Assembly: GCF_024189315.1 (NCBI RefSeq)
Contig: NZ_JAIZEO010000003.1
Span: forward strand, 124,001-188,000
Direction: 5' to 3'
Source of the DNA: Halobacillus sp. A5
GTDB lineage: Bacteria; Bacillota; Bacilli; Bacillales; Halobacillaceae
DNA: 64,000 nucleotides
In this document: in pieces, positions 32,044 to 41,231 of the stretch
Position numbering within the stretch: the first letter of the stretch is position 1
Layout of the letters: every line of letters begins with the position of its first letter
The notes under the pieces: generated by a model
Told to the model about the DNA's origin: nothing
The model's input: only the letters and a program-made list of their open reading frames with translations
The model's database searches: none
Translations under genes and position numbers: made by a program

Positions 32044-33582
32044 ATGCCAGGTCAACAACTAAAAGGTGTGACTCTTGGGTCTGCGATAACCTTAGAAGAG
32101 TTTGTCTCTGTGGCCCGTGATGGTACGTATGTACAGTTTTCTGATACTTACCGTCAACGCGTGGAACATTCCCGTTCTCTCCTAAACAAACGGATGGAAG
32201 AAGGAAGAATCATGTATGGAGTTAATACAGGGTTTGGAGCGCTGTCCACGCAGGTCATATCTACCGGCCAAACGAAGCAGTTACAAAAAAATATTCTTTT
32301 ATCGCATGCCGCATCCGTTGGAGAGCCGCTCGATCAGGAATGCGTAAGAGCCATTATGCTGATGGTCCTGCAAAATTTAGGGCAGGGGTATTCTGGAGTT
32401 CAACTACGTACTCTTGAAATGTACCGGGAGCTGTTAAATCGCGGGGTTACCCCTTTTGTTCCCCGTGAAGGCTCGGTAGGTTACTTAAATGTAGAAGCCC
32501 ATATCGCCTTAGTCCTGCTCGGTGAAGGAAAAGCTTACGTGAAAGGAGAGTTAATGCGATCAAAGGAAGCGCTCGAAAAAGCAGAATTAGAGCCGGTCGA
32601 GCTGGGTGCTAAAGAGGGGCTGGCCTTAATCAACGGCACTACAAGTCCAACTGCCATGGGTGCTCTCGCGTTATACGATATGGTAAAGGCAGCCAGGTCG
32701 GCTGACATCATTGCGGCGATGACTTTAGAAGTGCTAAAAGGAACGACCCGTTCCTTAGACGACCGTCTAATGAGGGTCCGCCCGCATGAACAGCAAAGAA
32801 ACACAGCCGCTAATATAAGACGGATACTGGAGGATTCCATGATTGCCAAGCAATCGGTCGATCATCGTCTGCAGGATGCCTTATCCATAAGGGCGGTACC
32901 TCAATTGCACGGAGCTGCTAAAAAAACTCTTAACGATGCATTGTATACTCTCGAAATAGAAATGAATGCATGCTGTGATAATCCGATTTTATGGCCGGAC
33001 GACGATGGAGGCGGGGCGATATCGGGAAGTAACTGCGACTCCTCCTATATCGGGATTGAAATGGACTCCGCATGTATCGGGGTGACGTCCATTGCCAGTA
33101 TGTCTGAAAGAAGAAATAATCGCATGATCAACTCTAACCTCTCAGAGTACCCGCCTTTTCTTGTCCAGGGTTCCGGCCTGAATTCGGGGTTGATGATCCC
33201 GCAGTATTCACAGGCCGGACTGTTAAATGATATGAAAATATTATCCTATCCGGCCACAGTTGACAGCATACCAACTTGTGCGGATCAGGAGGACTATGTG
33301 GCAATGGGGTACAATTCAGCCAAAAAGGCGCGGGACGTAGTGAAAAAGCTTGAATATATTCTAGCTGTTGAACTTTTGTCAACGTATAATGCCCATCAAT
33401 TGATGGAAAACGATCTTACTCCAGGTTCGGCGTCACAAGCTGTACTTGAACGTATCGCCCAATCCGTCTCGCCAATGACAGAGGATAAGTATTTATACCC
33501 TGACATAGAAATATTGAAAGACTTCATTCATTCCGGAGAAATCCTTGCCGTTGTAGAAGAAAAAATTGGTGCGCTTCACTAG
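32044..33582 (+). CDS. Aromatic amino acid lyase (HutH-like) without the MIO tripeptide
   Basis: The product is 512 residues, the HutH length. ATG 32044 follows GGAGGG. Most of the HutH fold and active-site residues are present: Tyr58 in MYGVNTGFG, His88 in LLSHA, Asn in ALINGTT, and QEDYVAMG with the catalytic Glu. Where classical enzymes have GSLGASGDLAPL, whose Ala-Ser-Gly cyclises to the MIO electrophile, this one reads GSVGYLNVEAH (residues 143-153). The reading frame is intact. Without MIO, ammonia loss from histidine is unlikely; elimination of a better leaving group such as trimethylamine is possible. The product should be urocanate, given hutU next. Confidence 0.85.
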   Translation: MPGQQLKGVTLGSAITLEEFVSVARDGTYVQFSDTYRQRVEHSRSLLNKRMEEGRIMYGVNTGFGALSTQVISTGQTKQLQKNILLSHAASVGEPLDQECVRAIMLMVLQNLGQGYSGVQLRTLEMYRELLNRGVTPFVPREGSVGYLNVEAHIALVLLGEGKAYVKGELMRSKEALEKAELEPVELGAKEGLALINGTTSPTAMGALALYDMVKAARSADIIAAMTLEVLKGTTRSLDDRLMRVRPHEQQRNTAANIRRILEDSMIAKQSVDHRLQDALSIRAVPQLHGAAKKTLNDALYTLEIEMNACCDNPILWPDDDGGGAISGSNCDSSYIGIEMDSACIGVTSIASMSERRNNRMINSNLSEYPPFLVQGSGLNSGLMIPQYSQAGLLNDMKILSYPATVDSIPTCADQEDYVAMGYNSAKKARDVVKKLEYILAVELLSTYNAHQLMENDLTPGSASQAVLERIAQSVSPMTEDKYLYPDIEILKDFIHSGEILAVVEEKIGALH

Positions 33583-33621
33583 ATTACAAAATTAGAAAAA
33601 AGCTAAAGGGAGGCCATGATC

Positions 33622-35301
33622 ATGGTACAAATAAATGAGGGAAAAGTGGTTCGTTATCGTGGATCGGAATTAAATACAAAAGGCTGGCTGCAGGAAGCGG
33701 CTCTGCGCATGTTAATGAATAATTTAGACCCGGAAGTTGCAGAAAAGCCGGAAGAACTCGTCGTGTACGGCGGGATCGGAAAAGCCGCGCGAAACTGGGA
33801 ATGCTTCGATGCCATTGTTCATTCTTTAAAGGAGCTTGAAGATGATGAGACTCTACTTGTTCAGTCAGGGAAACCCGTCGCTGTATTTAAATCACACAAA
33901 GATGCGCCGAGAGTTCTTATCGCCAATTCAAATATTGTCCCTGCGTATGCCGACTGGGATACCTTTCATGAATTAGATAAAAAAGGTCTCATGATGTATG
34001 GGCAGATGACCGCTGGGAGCTGGATCTATATCGGGTCGCAGGGCATTGTTCAGGGAACGTATGAAACCTTTGCTGAACTTGCCAAACAGCATTTTAACAA
34101 TACTCTTAAACATACGATAACGGTAACAGCCGGCCTTGGCGGAATGGGCGGGGCTCAGCCACTTGCGGTTACGATGAACGGCGGCGTGTGCATTGCCATC
34201 GAAGTGGATGAAGCGCGGGTCGACCGCCGAATTGAAACTCGTTATACCGATGTTAAAACCGATTCATTAGAGGAAGCTATCCGTATTGCTCAAGAAGCCA
34301 AAAGTGAAGGAAAGCCTTTATCCATTGGACTTGTTGGCAATGCGTCAGAAGTTCTTCCGGATATGATCGCTAAAGGATTTATTCCAGATGTATTAACGGA
34401 TCAGACTTCTGCTCATGACCCTTTAAATGGGTATGTTCCTTCAGGTTTAACACTGGATGAGGCCGATCAATTAAGAAAGAATGATGCCAAACAATACGTC
34501 ACGCTGTCAAAGGCATCTATGGCAGAGCATGTGAAGGCCATGCTTAACATGATGGAAAAGGGAGCGGTGACCTTTGATTACGGAAACAACATCCGCCAGG
34601 TGGCCAAAGATGAAGGTGTAGAAAATGCCTTTGACTTTGCTGGATTCGTTCCCGCCTACATCCGGCCGCAATTTTGTGAAGGGAAAGGTCCTTTCCGCTG
34701 GGCTGCGTTGTCAGGTGATCCGGAAGACATTTATAAAACCGATGAAGTCATCCTTAGGGAGTTCAGTGACAATGAACACTTGTGCAATTGGATCCGGATG
34801 GCTCGTGAAAAAATCAGCTTTCAAGGACTGCCTTCCCGTATTTGCTGGTTAGGCTACGGAGAGCGCGCCAGGTTTGGGAAAATCATTAATGAAATGGTAG
34901 CGAACGGAGAATTGAAAGCGCCGATTGTCATCGGCCGTGATCATCTGGATTCAGGCTCTGTGGCTTCTCCAAACCGAGAAACGGAAGGCATGAAGGACGG
35001 CAGTGATGCTGTCGCAGACTGGCCGATCTTAAATGCGTTAATTAACAGTGTAGGAGGAGCAAGCTGGGTCAGCGTCCACCATGGAGGCGGCGTAGGAATG
35101 GGTTATTCTCTTCATGCAGGCATGGTCATTGTGGCGGATGGCACGAAGGAAGCTGAAGCACGACTTGATCGTGTATTGACTTCAGATCCCGGCATGGGCA
35201 TCGCGCGCCATGTGGATGCGGGTTATGATTTGGCAGAAAAAACGGCCCGTGAGCAAGGTGTCCAAATTCCGATGCTCAAACAACAGGGAGGTGAGAAATA
35301 A
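33622..35301 (+). CDS. hutU: Urocanate hydratase
   Basis: The product is 559 residues. Of two near ATGs the second (33622) has proper spacing to GGAGG. It is very close to the B. subtilis enzyme: [39 protein letters not shown], the NAD loop [11 protein letters not shown], the conserved Cys in [10 protein letters not shown], and [16 protein letters not shown]. It adds water to urocanate with tightly bound NAD as electrophile, giving imidazolone propionate. Nothing in it suggests thiourocanate specificity. It is 39 bases after the lyase gene and overlaps hutI by one base. Confidence 0.95.
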   Translation: MVQINEGKVVRYRGSELNTKGWLQEAALRMLMNNLDPEVAEKPEELVVYGGIGKAARNWECFDAIVHSLKELEDDETLLVQSGKPVAVFKSHKDAPRVLIANSNIVPAYADWDTFHELDKKGLMMYGQMTAGSWIYIGSQGIVQGTYETFAELAKQHFNNTLKHTITVTAGLGGMGGAQPLAVTMNGGVCIAIEVDEARVDRRIETRYTDVKTDSLEEAIRIAQEAKSEGKPLSIGLVGNASEVLPDMIAKGFIPDVLTDQTSAHDPLNGYVPSGLTLDEADQLRKNDAKQYVTLSKASMAEHVKAMLNMMEKGAVTFDYGNNIRQVAKDEGVENAFDFAGFVPAYIRPQFCEGKGPFRWAALSGDPEDIYKTDEVILREFSDNEHLCNWIRMAREKISFQGLPSRICWLGYGERARFGKIINEMVANGELKAPIVIGRDHLDSGSVASPNRETEGMKDGSDAVADWPILNALINSVGGASWVSVHHGGGVGMGYSLHAGMVIVADGTKEAEARLDRVLTSDPGMGIARHVDAGYDLAEKTAREQGVQIPMLKQQGGEK

Positions 35302-36575
35302 TGACTCAATCCATTTATATAAGCAAAGCCGCTCAATTAATTACGCTTGCCGGTCATTCGCAGAAACCGGCTGCCAAAGAAGCGATGTCGGATTTACAAA
35401 TCATTGAAAACGGCAGTGTTTTGATTGAGGACGGAAAAGTAACCGCCGTCGGTCCGGATGCAGAGCTTCGAAAAAAATTCAGTGACCGCATCGGCTCGAT
35501 GAAAGTAATCGATGCAGCTGGTAAAGTGGTGAGCCCCGGTCTGATTGATCCTCACACTCACCTCGTTCATGCCGGTACAAGAGAAAATGAATACGCCATG
35601 CGCTTAAAAGGCAAATCCTATATGGATATTATGGAAGCCGGGGGCGGCATCCATGCCACGACCCGCGCGACACAAGCGGCAAGCCACGAACAGCTTTTCG
35701 AAGAATCGAAAAAACGCTTGAACAAATTTTTCCTGCATGGTGTCACAACGGTGGAAGCTAAGAGCGGCTATGGTTTGACTCTTGAGCACGAGCTCAAACA
35801 GTTGGAGGTGGCGAAGCAGCTTCATGAAAGCCACGACATCGATATTGTGTCCACTTTTATGGGGGCCCATGCCGTGCCAATGGATGAGAAAAAGAATCCG
35901 GAGGCATTTGTGGATCGAGTTATTGAAGAGATGATTCCTGAAGTCGCCAGCCAGGGACTGGCCAAGTTTAATGACGTCTTTTGTGAACGCGGAGTCTTCA
36001 CCCCGGAGCAATCTCGCCGAATTCTTGAAGCCGGTAAAAAACACGGACTCATTCCAAAAATCCATGCCGATGAAATTGAACCGTATGCAGGAGCTGAATT
36101 AGCTGCAGAGGTTGGGGCGATTTCGGCCGACCACCTGCTGCGTGCATCGGATGAGGGGCTTAAAGCAATGGCTGAGAAGGGCGTTATGGGTGTACTGCTT
36201 CCCGGGACTGCATTTTTCCTCATGGCGGAATTTGCACGGGGCCGGGAAATGATTGATGCGGGCGTCCCCGTGTCTCTCTCCACAGACGCTAACCCTGGTT
36301 CTTCACCGACGATTTCGTTACCATTCATCATGAACTTAGGATGCCTGATGATGGGGATGACACCTGAAGAGGTACTGACAGCGGCGACGATCAATGCTGC
36401 TCACGCGATTGGTATAGCTGATGAAGCGGGCAGTCTGGAGGAAGGGAAAAATGGCGATGTCACCATTTTTGATGTACCGAACTACATGGTGCTGTCCTAT
36501 CAATATGGAATGAATCATGTGGACACGGTCATCAAATCTGGAAAACCGGTCGTTGTGGGAGGGCAGCTGCAATGA
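35301..36575 (+). CDS. hutI: Imidazolonepropionase
   Basis: The product is 424 residues of the amidohydrolase superfamily. Metal and active-site motifs are visible: GLIDPHTHLVHAGTRENEY near residue 75, VEAKSGYGLT, PKIHADEIEPY with the metal His, SADHLL, and LSTDANPGSSPT with the catalytic Asp. It opens the imidazolone ring to N-formimino-glutamate. The start overlaps the hutU stop (TAATG) and its own stop overlaps the hutG start, so hutU-I-G are translationally coupled. Confidence 0.95.
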   Translation: MTQSIYISKAAQLITLAGHSQKPAAKEAMSDLQIIENGSVLIEDGKVTAVGPDAELRKKFSDRIGSMKVIDAAGKVVSPGLIDPHTHLVHAGTRENEYAMRLKGKSYMDIMEAGGGIHATTRATQAASHEQLFEESKKRLNKFFLHGVTTVEAKSGYGLTLEHELKQLEVAKQLHESHDIDIVSTFMGAHAVPMDEKKNPEAFVDRVIEEMIPEVASQGLAKFNDVFCERGVFTPEQSRRILEAGKKHGLIPKIHADEIEPYAGAELAAEVGAISADHLLRASDEGLKAMAEKGVMGVLLPGTAFFLMAEFARGREMIDAGVPVSLSTDANPGSSPTISLPFIMNLGCLMMGMTPEEVLTAATINAAHAIGIADEAGSLEEGKNGDVTIFDVPNYMVLSYQYGMNHVDTVIKSGKPVVVGGQLQ

Positions 36576-37561
36576 GCAGCTATCCATACCCTCAATTAGA
36601 CCGCCCAAAATTCATCTGGAACACACGTACCGAAGCGAAATCAGATGTGAAGGTCCATGAATGGATTGAGACGCTGGGAGACGGAAAGCCGAATTGGTCC
36701 GACTATGACGTGACACTGCTTGGCGTCCCACTTTCCAAGTCGTCCATAAGCTCCTCCTCTGCCAGTGAAAATCCAGATGCGTTACGCCAAGCGTGGAAGG
36801 GGTTTGGTACGTATAATCTGGACGAAGATATTGATCTGGCCCAGCTGAGAATCGTTGACCTTGGAGATGTGAAGCAGCATGTCACAAACATCGCTTATAC
36901 CCATGAGCAGATTACCGTAGCCATGACCGCGATGCGCACCCATCACCCTCACGCCCTTCCACTCGTTATCGGTGGAGATCACTCGATAACGGCCCAGCTG
37001 GTCAAAGGGTGGAAGCAGTCGCATAAGGACGAAACGATCGGCATCCTTCAACTGGATACCCACTTTGATTTGAGGGATACGGCCACCCTCGGACCGGCAA
37101 ACGGCACACCGATCCGCCAGCTGCTGGATGAAGAAGTCGTAAAAGGAAAGCATGTGCATAACATCGGGCTGCATGGGTTTTTCAATGCACGTGAACTGAA
37201 GTATTTTGCCGATGAAAAAGGTATCCATTATACGACGATGAAACAAGCGCGGAGAAAAGGAATCGAAGCGACAATCCAGCAAGCCTTAGAAACATTAAAT
37301 GGGGAGGTGGACACCATTTATTTAACAGTCGATATGGATGTGCTGGACATCACAAATGGGCCGGGAGCTCCTGCTGCAACCCCGGGCGGCATGTACACCG
37401 CAGAATTATTCGATGCCGTCCAATTGGCAGGAAAGCATCCAAAAGTGAAGGCGATGGACATTGTCTGCCTCGATCCCCGAAAGGATATAGGCGAAATGCA
37501 TGTGAAAGCAGCTGTCCATACGATGCTTTCGTTTTTAACAGGTTATTGTCAGCGAGGATAA
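36572..37561 (+). CDS. hutG: Formimidoylglutamase
   Basis: The product is 329 residues of the arginase/agmatinase (ureohydrolase) family. The Mn-binding motifs are GGDHSITAQL, LDTHFDLRD (usually DAHFD) and TVDMDVLDI. It hydrolyses formiminoglutamate to glutamate and formamide, the last step of the four-step hut route. It is the last gene before a terminator. As in B. subtilis, no formiminotransferase is present, so the one-carbon unit leaves as formamide. Confidence 0.93.
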   Translation: MSSYPYPQLDRPKFIWNTRTEAKSDVKVHEWIETLGDGKPNWSDYDVTLLGVPLSKSSISSSSASENPDALRQAWKGFGTYNLDEDIDLAQLRIVDLGDVKQHVTNIAYTHEQITVAMTAMRTHHPHALPLVIGGDHSITAQLVKGWKQSHKDETIGILQLDTHFDLRDTATLGPANGTPIRQLLDEEVVKGKHVHNIGLHGFFNARELKYFADEKGIHYTTMKQARRKGIEATIQQALETLNGEVDTIYLTVDMDVLDITNGPGAPAATPGGMYTAELFDAVQLAGKHPKVKAMDIVCLDPRKDIGEMHVKAAVHTMLSFLTGYCQRG

Positions 37562-37571
37562 ATAGAGTAAA

Positions 37572-37607
37572 CCTCAGGTCCTCAACCGGGACTTGAGGTC
37601 ACTTTTT
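37572..37607 (+). terminator. Terminator of the hut operon
   Basis: CCTCAGGTCC and GGGACTTGAGG form the stem, followed by TCACTTTTT. Confidence 0.8.
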
Positions 37608-37648
37608 AAGCTGAATTTTCCGATTAGTGTAAAATGGGAGGTTTTATT

Positions 37649-38977
37649 ATGGAAGAAAGAAACGCAACTGTTTCACAAGAACAGCATGCGAAGCACAGAG
37701 GAAATATAGGCAAATTCATTGTGATGAGCTTAATCGGTATTTTTACATTCTTTATCCCCATCACAATTGACGGCACCTCGTCCATTCCACTAGATCATAT
37801 AGTTACATTGATCCAAACAACGTTCCCTGAACTTATCCCTTATTATGCCTTGCTTGTCATTATTCTTGGTGCCATCTATCCATTTATGAACAAATCATGG
37901 AACAAAGATGGAGTAAACGTGACGCTCTCCATTTTTAAAATTTTCGGTGCAGTGGCAGCGGCTATGCTTGTTGTGGATACAGGTCCGACGTGGCTGTTTG
38001 ATCCAGATATGGGACCCTTCCTGTTTGAAAACCTCGTTATCCCCGTTGGGCTGTTAGTGCCAATCGGCGCCATATTCTTAGCTTTGCTGGTCGGATATGG
38101 GCTGTTGGAGTTTATTGGAGTTCTCCTGCAGCCGGTCATGCGGCCGATTTGGAAAACACCGGGGCGTTCGGCGGTCGACGCCGTAGCCTCTTTCGTCGGA
38201 AGCTATTCGATAGGCTTGTTGATTACGAACCGGGTGTTCAAAGAAGGAAAATACACCATCAAGGAAGCGACGATTATCGCCACAGGTTTCTCGACGGTAT
38301 CAGCGACCTTCATGATTGTCGTCGCAAAAACTCTCGGTCTGATGGAAATCTGGAACACCTACTTCTGGGTCACCCTCTTTGTGACATTTCTTGTAACCGC
38401 TGTCACCGTGCGGATCTGGCCATTAAATAAAATCAGCGACGATTATTACACAGACGAAGGACACCCGGAAGAAGTGGTCAAAGAAAACCGTATCAAAGCA
38501 GCATGGCATCAAGCTATGGAAGCATCCAGGCAGGCCCCTTCTCTTGGCAGGAACATTTGGGTCAATTTAAAGGATGGATTCATTATGACGATGGCCATCC
38601 TGCCCTCCATCATGTCTGTAGGGTTACTCGGATTGGTATTGGCCGAATACACTCCTGTATTTGATATTGCAGGGTATATTTTTTACCCATTCACCTGGGC
38701 CTTGCAAATCCCCGAGCCCCTGCTGGCCGCCAAAGCTTCAGCTATTGAGATTGCCGAAATGTTCCTGCCGGCTCTGTTAGTTGCGGATGCTCCGCTTATT
38801 ACCAGGTTTGTGATCGGAAGTTTATCTGTGTCCGCTGTATTGTTCTTCTCAGCTTTGATTCCATGTATCCTGTCCACGGATATTCCCATCAGCATTCCAA
38901 AGTTAATTGTGATCTGGATCGAGCGTACCATCTTAACGCTGATTTTCGTTACTCCCATTGCCTATCTGTTACTCTAG
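37649..38977 (+). CDS. YjiH family membrane protein (nucleoside-recognition Gate type)
   Basis: The product is 442 residues from ATG 37649 behind GGGAGG, with about ten membrane helices. It carries the Gate-type pattern of YjiH: AVDAVASFVGSYSIGLLITN, IIATGFSTVSATFMIVVA and EIAEMFLPALLVADAPLITR. Members resemble concentrative nucleoside carriers but their substrate is not known; genes of this family often neighbour histidine or peptide catabolism genes. It follows the hut terminator by 40 bases and has its own terminator, so it may be read through from hut or expressed separately. Import or export of a hut intermediate is a guess. Confidence 0.72.
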   Translation: MEERNATVSQEQHAKHRGNIGKFIVMSLIGIFTFFIPITIDGTSSIPLDHIVTLIQTTFPELIPYYALLVIILGAIYPFMNKSWNKDGVNVTLSIFKIFGAVAAAMLVVDTGPTWLFDPDMGPFLFENLVIPVGLLVPIGAIFLALLVGYGLLEFIGVLLQPVMRPIWKTPGRSAVDAVASFVGSYSIGLLITNRVFKEGKYTIKEATIIATGFSTVSATFMIVVAKTLGLMEIWNTYFWVTLFVTFLVTAVTVRIWPLNKISDDYYTDEGHPEEVVKENRIKAAWHQAMEASRQAPSLGRNIWVNLKDGFIMTMAILPSIMSVGLLGLVLAEYTPVFDIAGYIFYPFTWALQIPEPLLAAKASAIEIAEMFLPALLVADAPLITRFVIGSLSVSAVLFFSALIPCILSTDIPISIPKLIVIWIERTILTLIFVTPIAYLLL

Positions 38978-39001
38978 GACTTCTTAAACAAGTACAATCA
39001 C

Positions 39002-39030
39002 AAAAAGCTCCCTAATCCGGAGCTTTTTTA
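39002..39030 (+). terminator. Terminator after the yjiH-type gene
   Basis: AAAAAGCTCC and GGAGCTTTTTT around a seven-base loop. Confidence 0.85.
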
Positions 39031-39208
39031 ATCTGTAAAAGTGAAACCATACCACACCGAGTTTGAAAAAGCGTTCTGCCTGGTAGTCCTTGATTCTTTA
39101 CTCGAAAAGTAGAATAGCTTATCTTTATGTAAGGGGTTACAAAAAACTTCATTTTAAGAAAGTGATTCATCACTGGACACCTTTAAGGTACCGATTAAGG
39201 AGGTTCTT

Positions 39209-40057
39209 ATGACCACTTCAAGCTTAGAGGAAAAAATGCGGTTTCATTTGAACTACTGGGATGAAAGGAGAGCCGACATTTCTTTCCATTCTCATCCTGA
39301 GTATGAAATTTATTTTTTTCATAAAGGAAGCTGCAGGTATTTTATTGGGGACCAAATGTACACCCTTTCTCCGGGGGATGTCATTATTATGCACGGGCTG
39401 ACCCTGCATCGTCCCAGATTGTTTGAAGGGGAAGAGTATGTTCGTTCAACTATCCACTTTGAGTCTGAATATTTTAAGGAGATCCTCAATGGAATGAGAA
39501 TGGATTTTCTATTGCAGCCTTTTTCTTCTCTGCAATCCTACCGTCTCCATTTGCAGGGGCGAGATCGAGTTGAGTTTGAGTCGTTACTAAAAAAGATGAA
39601 TGAGCATAATGAAAAACATGATGATATTTCGATCTGCCGTTTTCAGCTTGCCTTCATAGAATTGCTTACTCTATTATATTCCTTTTTAAAAGGAGCGCTG
39701 GATAACCATAAGAAAAACGAGGCACCTTCTGGTCAAGCTGATTATGTTCAACGAGTGATTTCATTTATTGAGAACCATTATATGGAGGATCTAAGCTTGA
39801 AAAGGTTAGAACATGAGCTTCATTTAAGTAGGTTTTATTTATCGAAAATGTTCAAAAATGTAACGGGCTTTACCGTATTTAGTTACTTGTACCAGCGGAG
39901 AATAAATCAAGCGAAGATTGATTTTCTAGTCTCACCTGAATGTAGTGTGACAGAAGTAGGATACAATGTTGGCTTTAAACATCCGGCTCATTTCAGCAGA
40001 GTATTTAAAAAGTTGACAGGCCTCACGCCTGAGCAATACAAAAAGAATAGTCAGTAA
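39209..40057 (+). CDS. AraC family regulator with cupin sensor
   Basis: The product is 282 residues. The N-terminal cupin shows HSHPEYEIYFFHKGSCRYFI and LSPGDVIIMHGLTLHRP, typical of sugar-responsive AraC regulators. The C-terminal DNA-binding region holds LSLKRLEHELHLSRFYLSKM and VTEVGYNVGFKHPAHFSRVF. AAGGAGG lies nine bases before the ATG. It is followed by a terminator and then three catabolic genes in the same direction, of which it is the likely activator. Confidence 0.88.
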   Translation: MTTSSLEEKMRFHLNYWDERRADISFHSHPEYEIYFFHKGSCRYFIGDQMYTLSPGDVIIMHGLTLHRPRLFEGEEYVRSTIHFESEYFKEILNGMRMDFLLQPFSSLQSYRLHLQGRDRVEFESLLKKMNEHNEKHDDISICRFQLAFIELLTLLYSFLKGALDNHKKNEAPSGQADYVQRVISFIENHYMEDLSLKRLEHELHLSRFYLSKMFKNVTGFTVFSYLYQRRINQAKIDFLVSPECSVTEVGYNVGFKHPAHFSRVFKKLTGLTPEQYKKNSQ

Positions 40058-40059
40058 AA

Positions 40060-40096
40060 AAGTGTATTCTATCCTGCGGGGAATACACTTTCTTTA
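40060..40096 (+). terminator. Terminator after the cupin-AraC gene
   Basis: AAGTGTATTC and GAATACACTT form a ten-base stem, followed by TCTTTATT. Confidence 0.85.
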
Positions 40097-40324
40097 TTGT
40101 CCAGGTTCTGAGCCTTCCTACAGTCGTTTTGCTTAAGCGTTCCGTTTCTGCTGGTGCGCCTCCGTTCTTGTTAGATTATGGCTTCAGCACAAGAAGGATG
40201 TCCATTTGTACAATAAGAGTTAAATGAATCGGTGGATTGGTCAATAGGGGGAAAGCCGGCGTCCCTGTTTCTGTTTATCGTTATACATAAGCTAGAATTC
40301 ATTCAACGGGAGAGATGTGTAGAG

Positions 40325-41185
40325 ATGAAGTTTTCAGTATTTACTGTCATGACTCCAGATTTAAAACCAAAGGAATTATTAACTTCATTGAAAGATTTAG
40401 GTTACGACGGTGTGGAATGGCGTTATCATCCTATCCCTGACGAGGTAAAAAACAAAAATCCCAGCTATTGGGGGAATAATTTAGCTACCATTACTCCCGG
40501 CAGCACCAGCGAGCAGCTGGAAGAATTGAAGGCGTGGACGACTGAGAACGGTCTGGAAACGTTCAGTGTAACTCCCTACTTAAAGTGTGGTGATATAGAA
40601 GGGACGGAAAGAGTGCTGCAAAATGCGCAGAAGCTGGGAGCTGATGTCATTCGTCTTGGGGTCCCTCCATATGACCGTACCTCCAATTATCATGATCTAT
40701 ACAATCAAGCATTACGTTATTTAAGTGAATGTGAACCATTATGCAGGCAATATGGAGTAAAAGGGCTGGTTGAAACACACCATGAGACCATTGCTCCAAG
40801 CGCAAGTTTAGCTTATCGCCTGGTAAGTTCGTTCAACTCTGATCATATCGGAGTATTATATGACCCGGGAAATATGGTGATAGAGGGGCATGAAAACTAC
40901 CGGATGGGAATGGAATTACTTGGTCCGTATTTAGCACATGTGCATGCTAAAAATGCAGTTTGGCAGCCTGAACGGAATGGAAGCGGTGGTGAAACGGTAA
41001 GCTGGGAAACCCGGTGGTCGCCCGTTCCTGAAGGTATAGTGAACTGGAAGGAAGTACTAAAGGATCTAAAAGCAGTGGGTTATGATGGATATATTGGAAT
41101 GGAAGACTTCTGTGGTAATTATGAAACCAGGGAGGCTTTGAAATTCAACCTGGAGTACTTTAGACGAATGGTTTATCAACTGTAA
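40325..41185 (+). CDS. Sugar phosphate isomerase/epimerase (xylose-isomerase-like TIM barrel)
   Basis: The product is 286 residues from ATG 40325 (GGGAGAG upstream). AP-endonuclease-2-like TIM-barrel features are LGYDGVEWRYHP, GADVIRLGVPPY, VKGLVETHHETIAPS (first metal Glu), IGVLYDPGNMV and YDGYIGMEDFCG (last metal Glu). Enzymes of this fold isomerise or dehydrate sugars, inositols or keto-acids. The two dehydrogenase genes that follow support a pathway for an unusual sugar or polyol. The exact substrate cannot be read from sequence. Confidence 0.82.
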   Translation: MKFSVFTVMTPDLKPKELLTSLKDLGYDGVEWRYHPIPDEVKNKNPSYWGNNLATITPGSTSEQLEELKAWTTENGLETFSVTPYLKCGDIEGTERVLQNAQKLGADVIRLGVPPYDRTSNYHDLYNQALRYLSECEPLCRQYGVKGLVETHHETIAPSASLAYRLVSSFNSDHIGVLYDPGNMVIEGHENYRMGMELLGPYLAHVHAKNAVWQPERNGSGGETVSWETRWSPVPEGIVNWKEVLKDLKAVGYDGYIGMEDFCGNYETREALKFNLEYFRRMVYQL

Positions 41186-41231
41186 GAATAAACGTGGAGT
41201 TACATTATGCAGCAAAAGGGAGTGGAGCTAA

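Noticed and set aside
32044-33582. Frameshift or pseudogene explanation for the missing MIO motif
   Set aside because: The frame is open over full length and flanking conserved segments stay aligned; a two-residue shorter loop without stops fits a real variant.
40097-40180. Third copy of the long-hairpin repeat
   Set aside because: Only short similarity (CTGGTGCGCC, CGTTCTTGTTA) and no inverted arms; too weak to claim.
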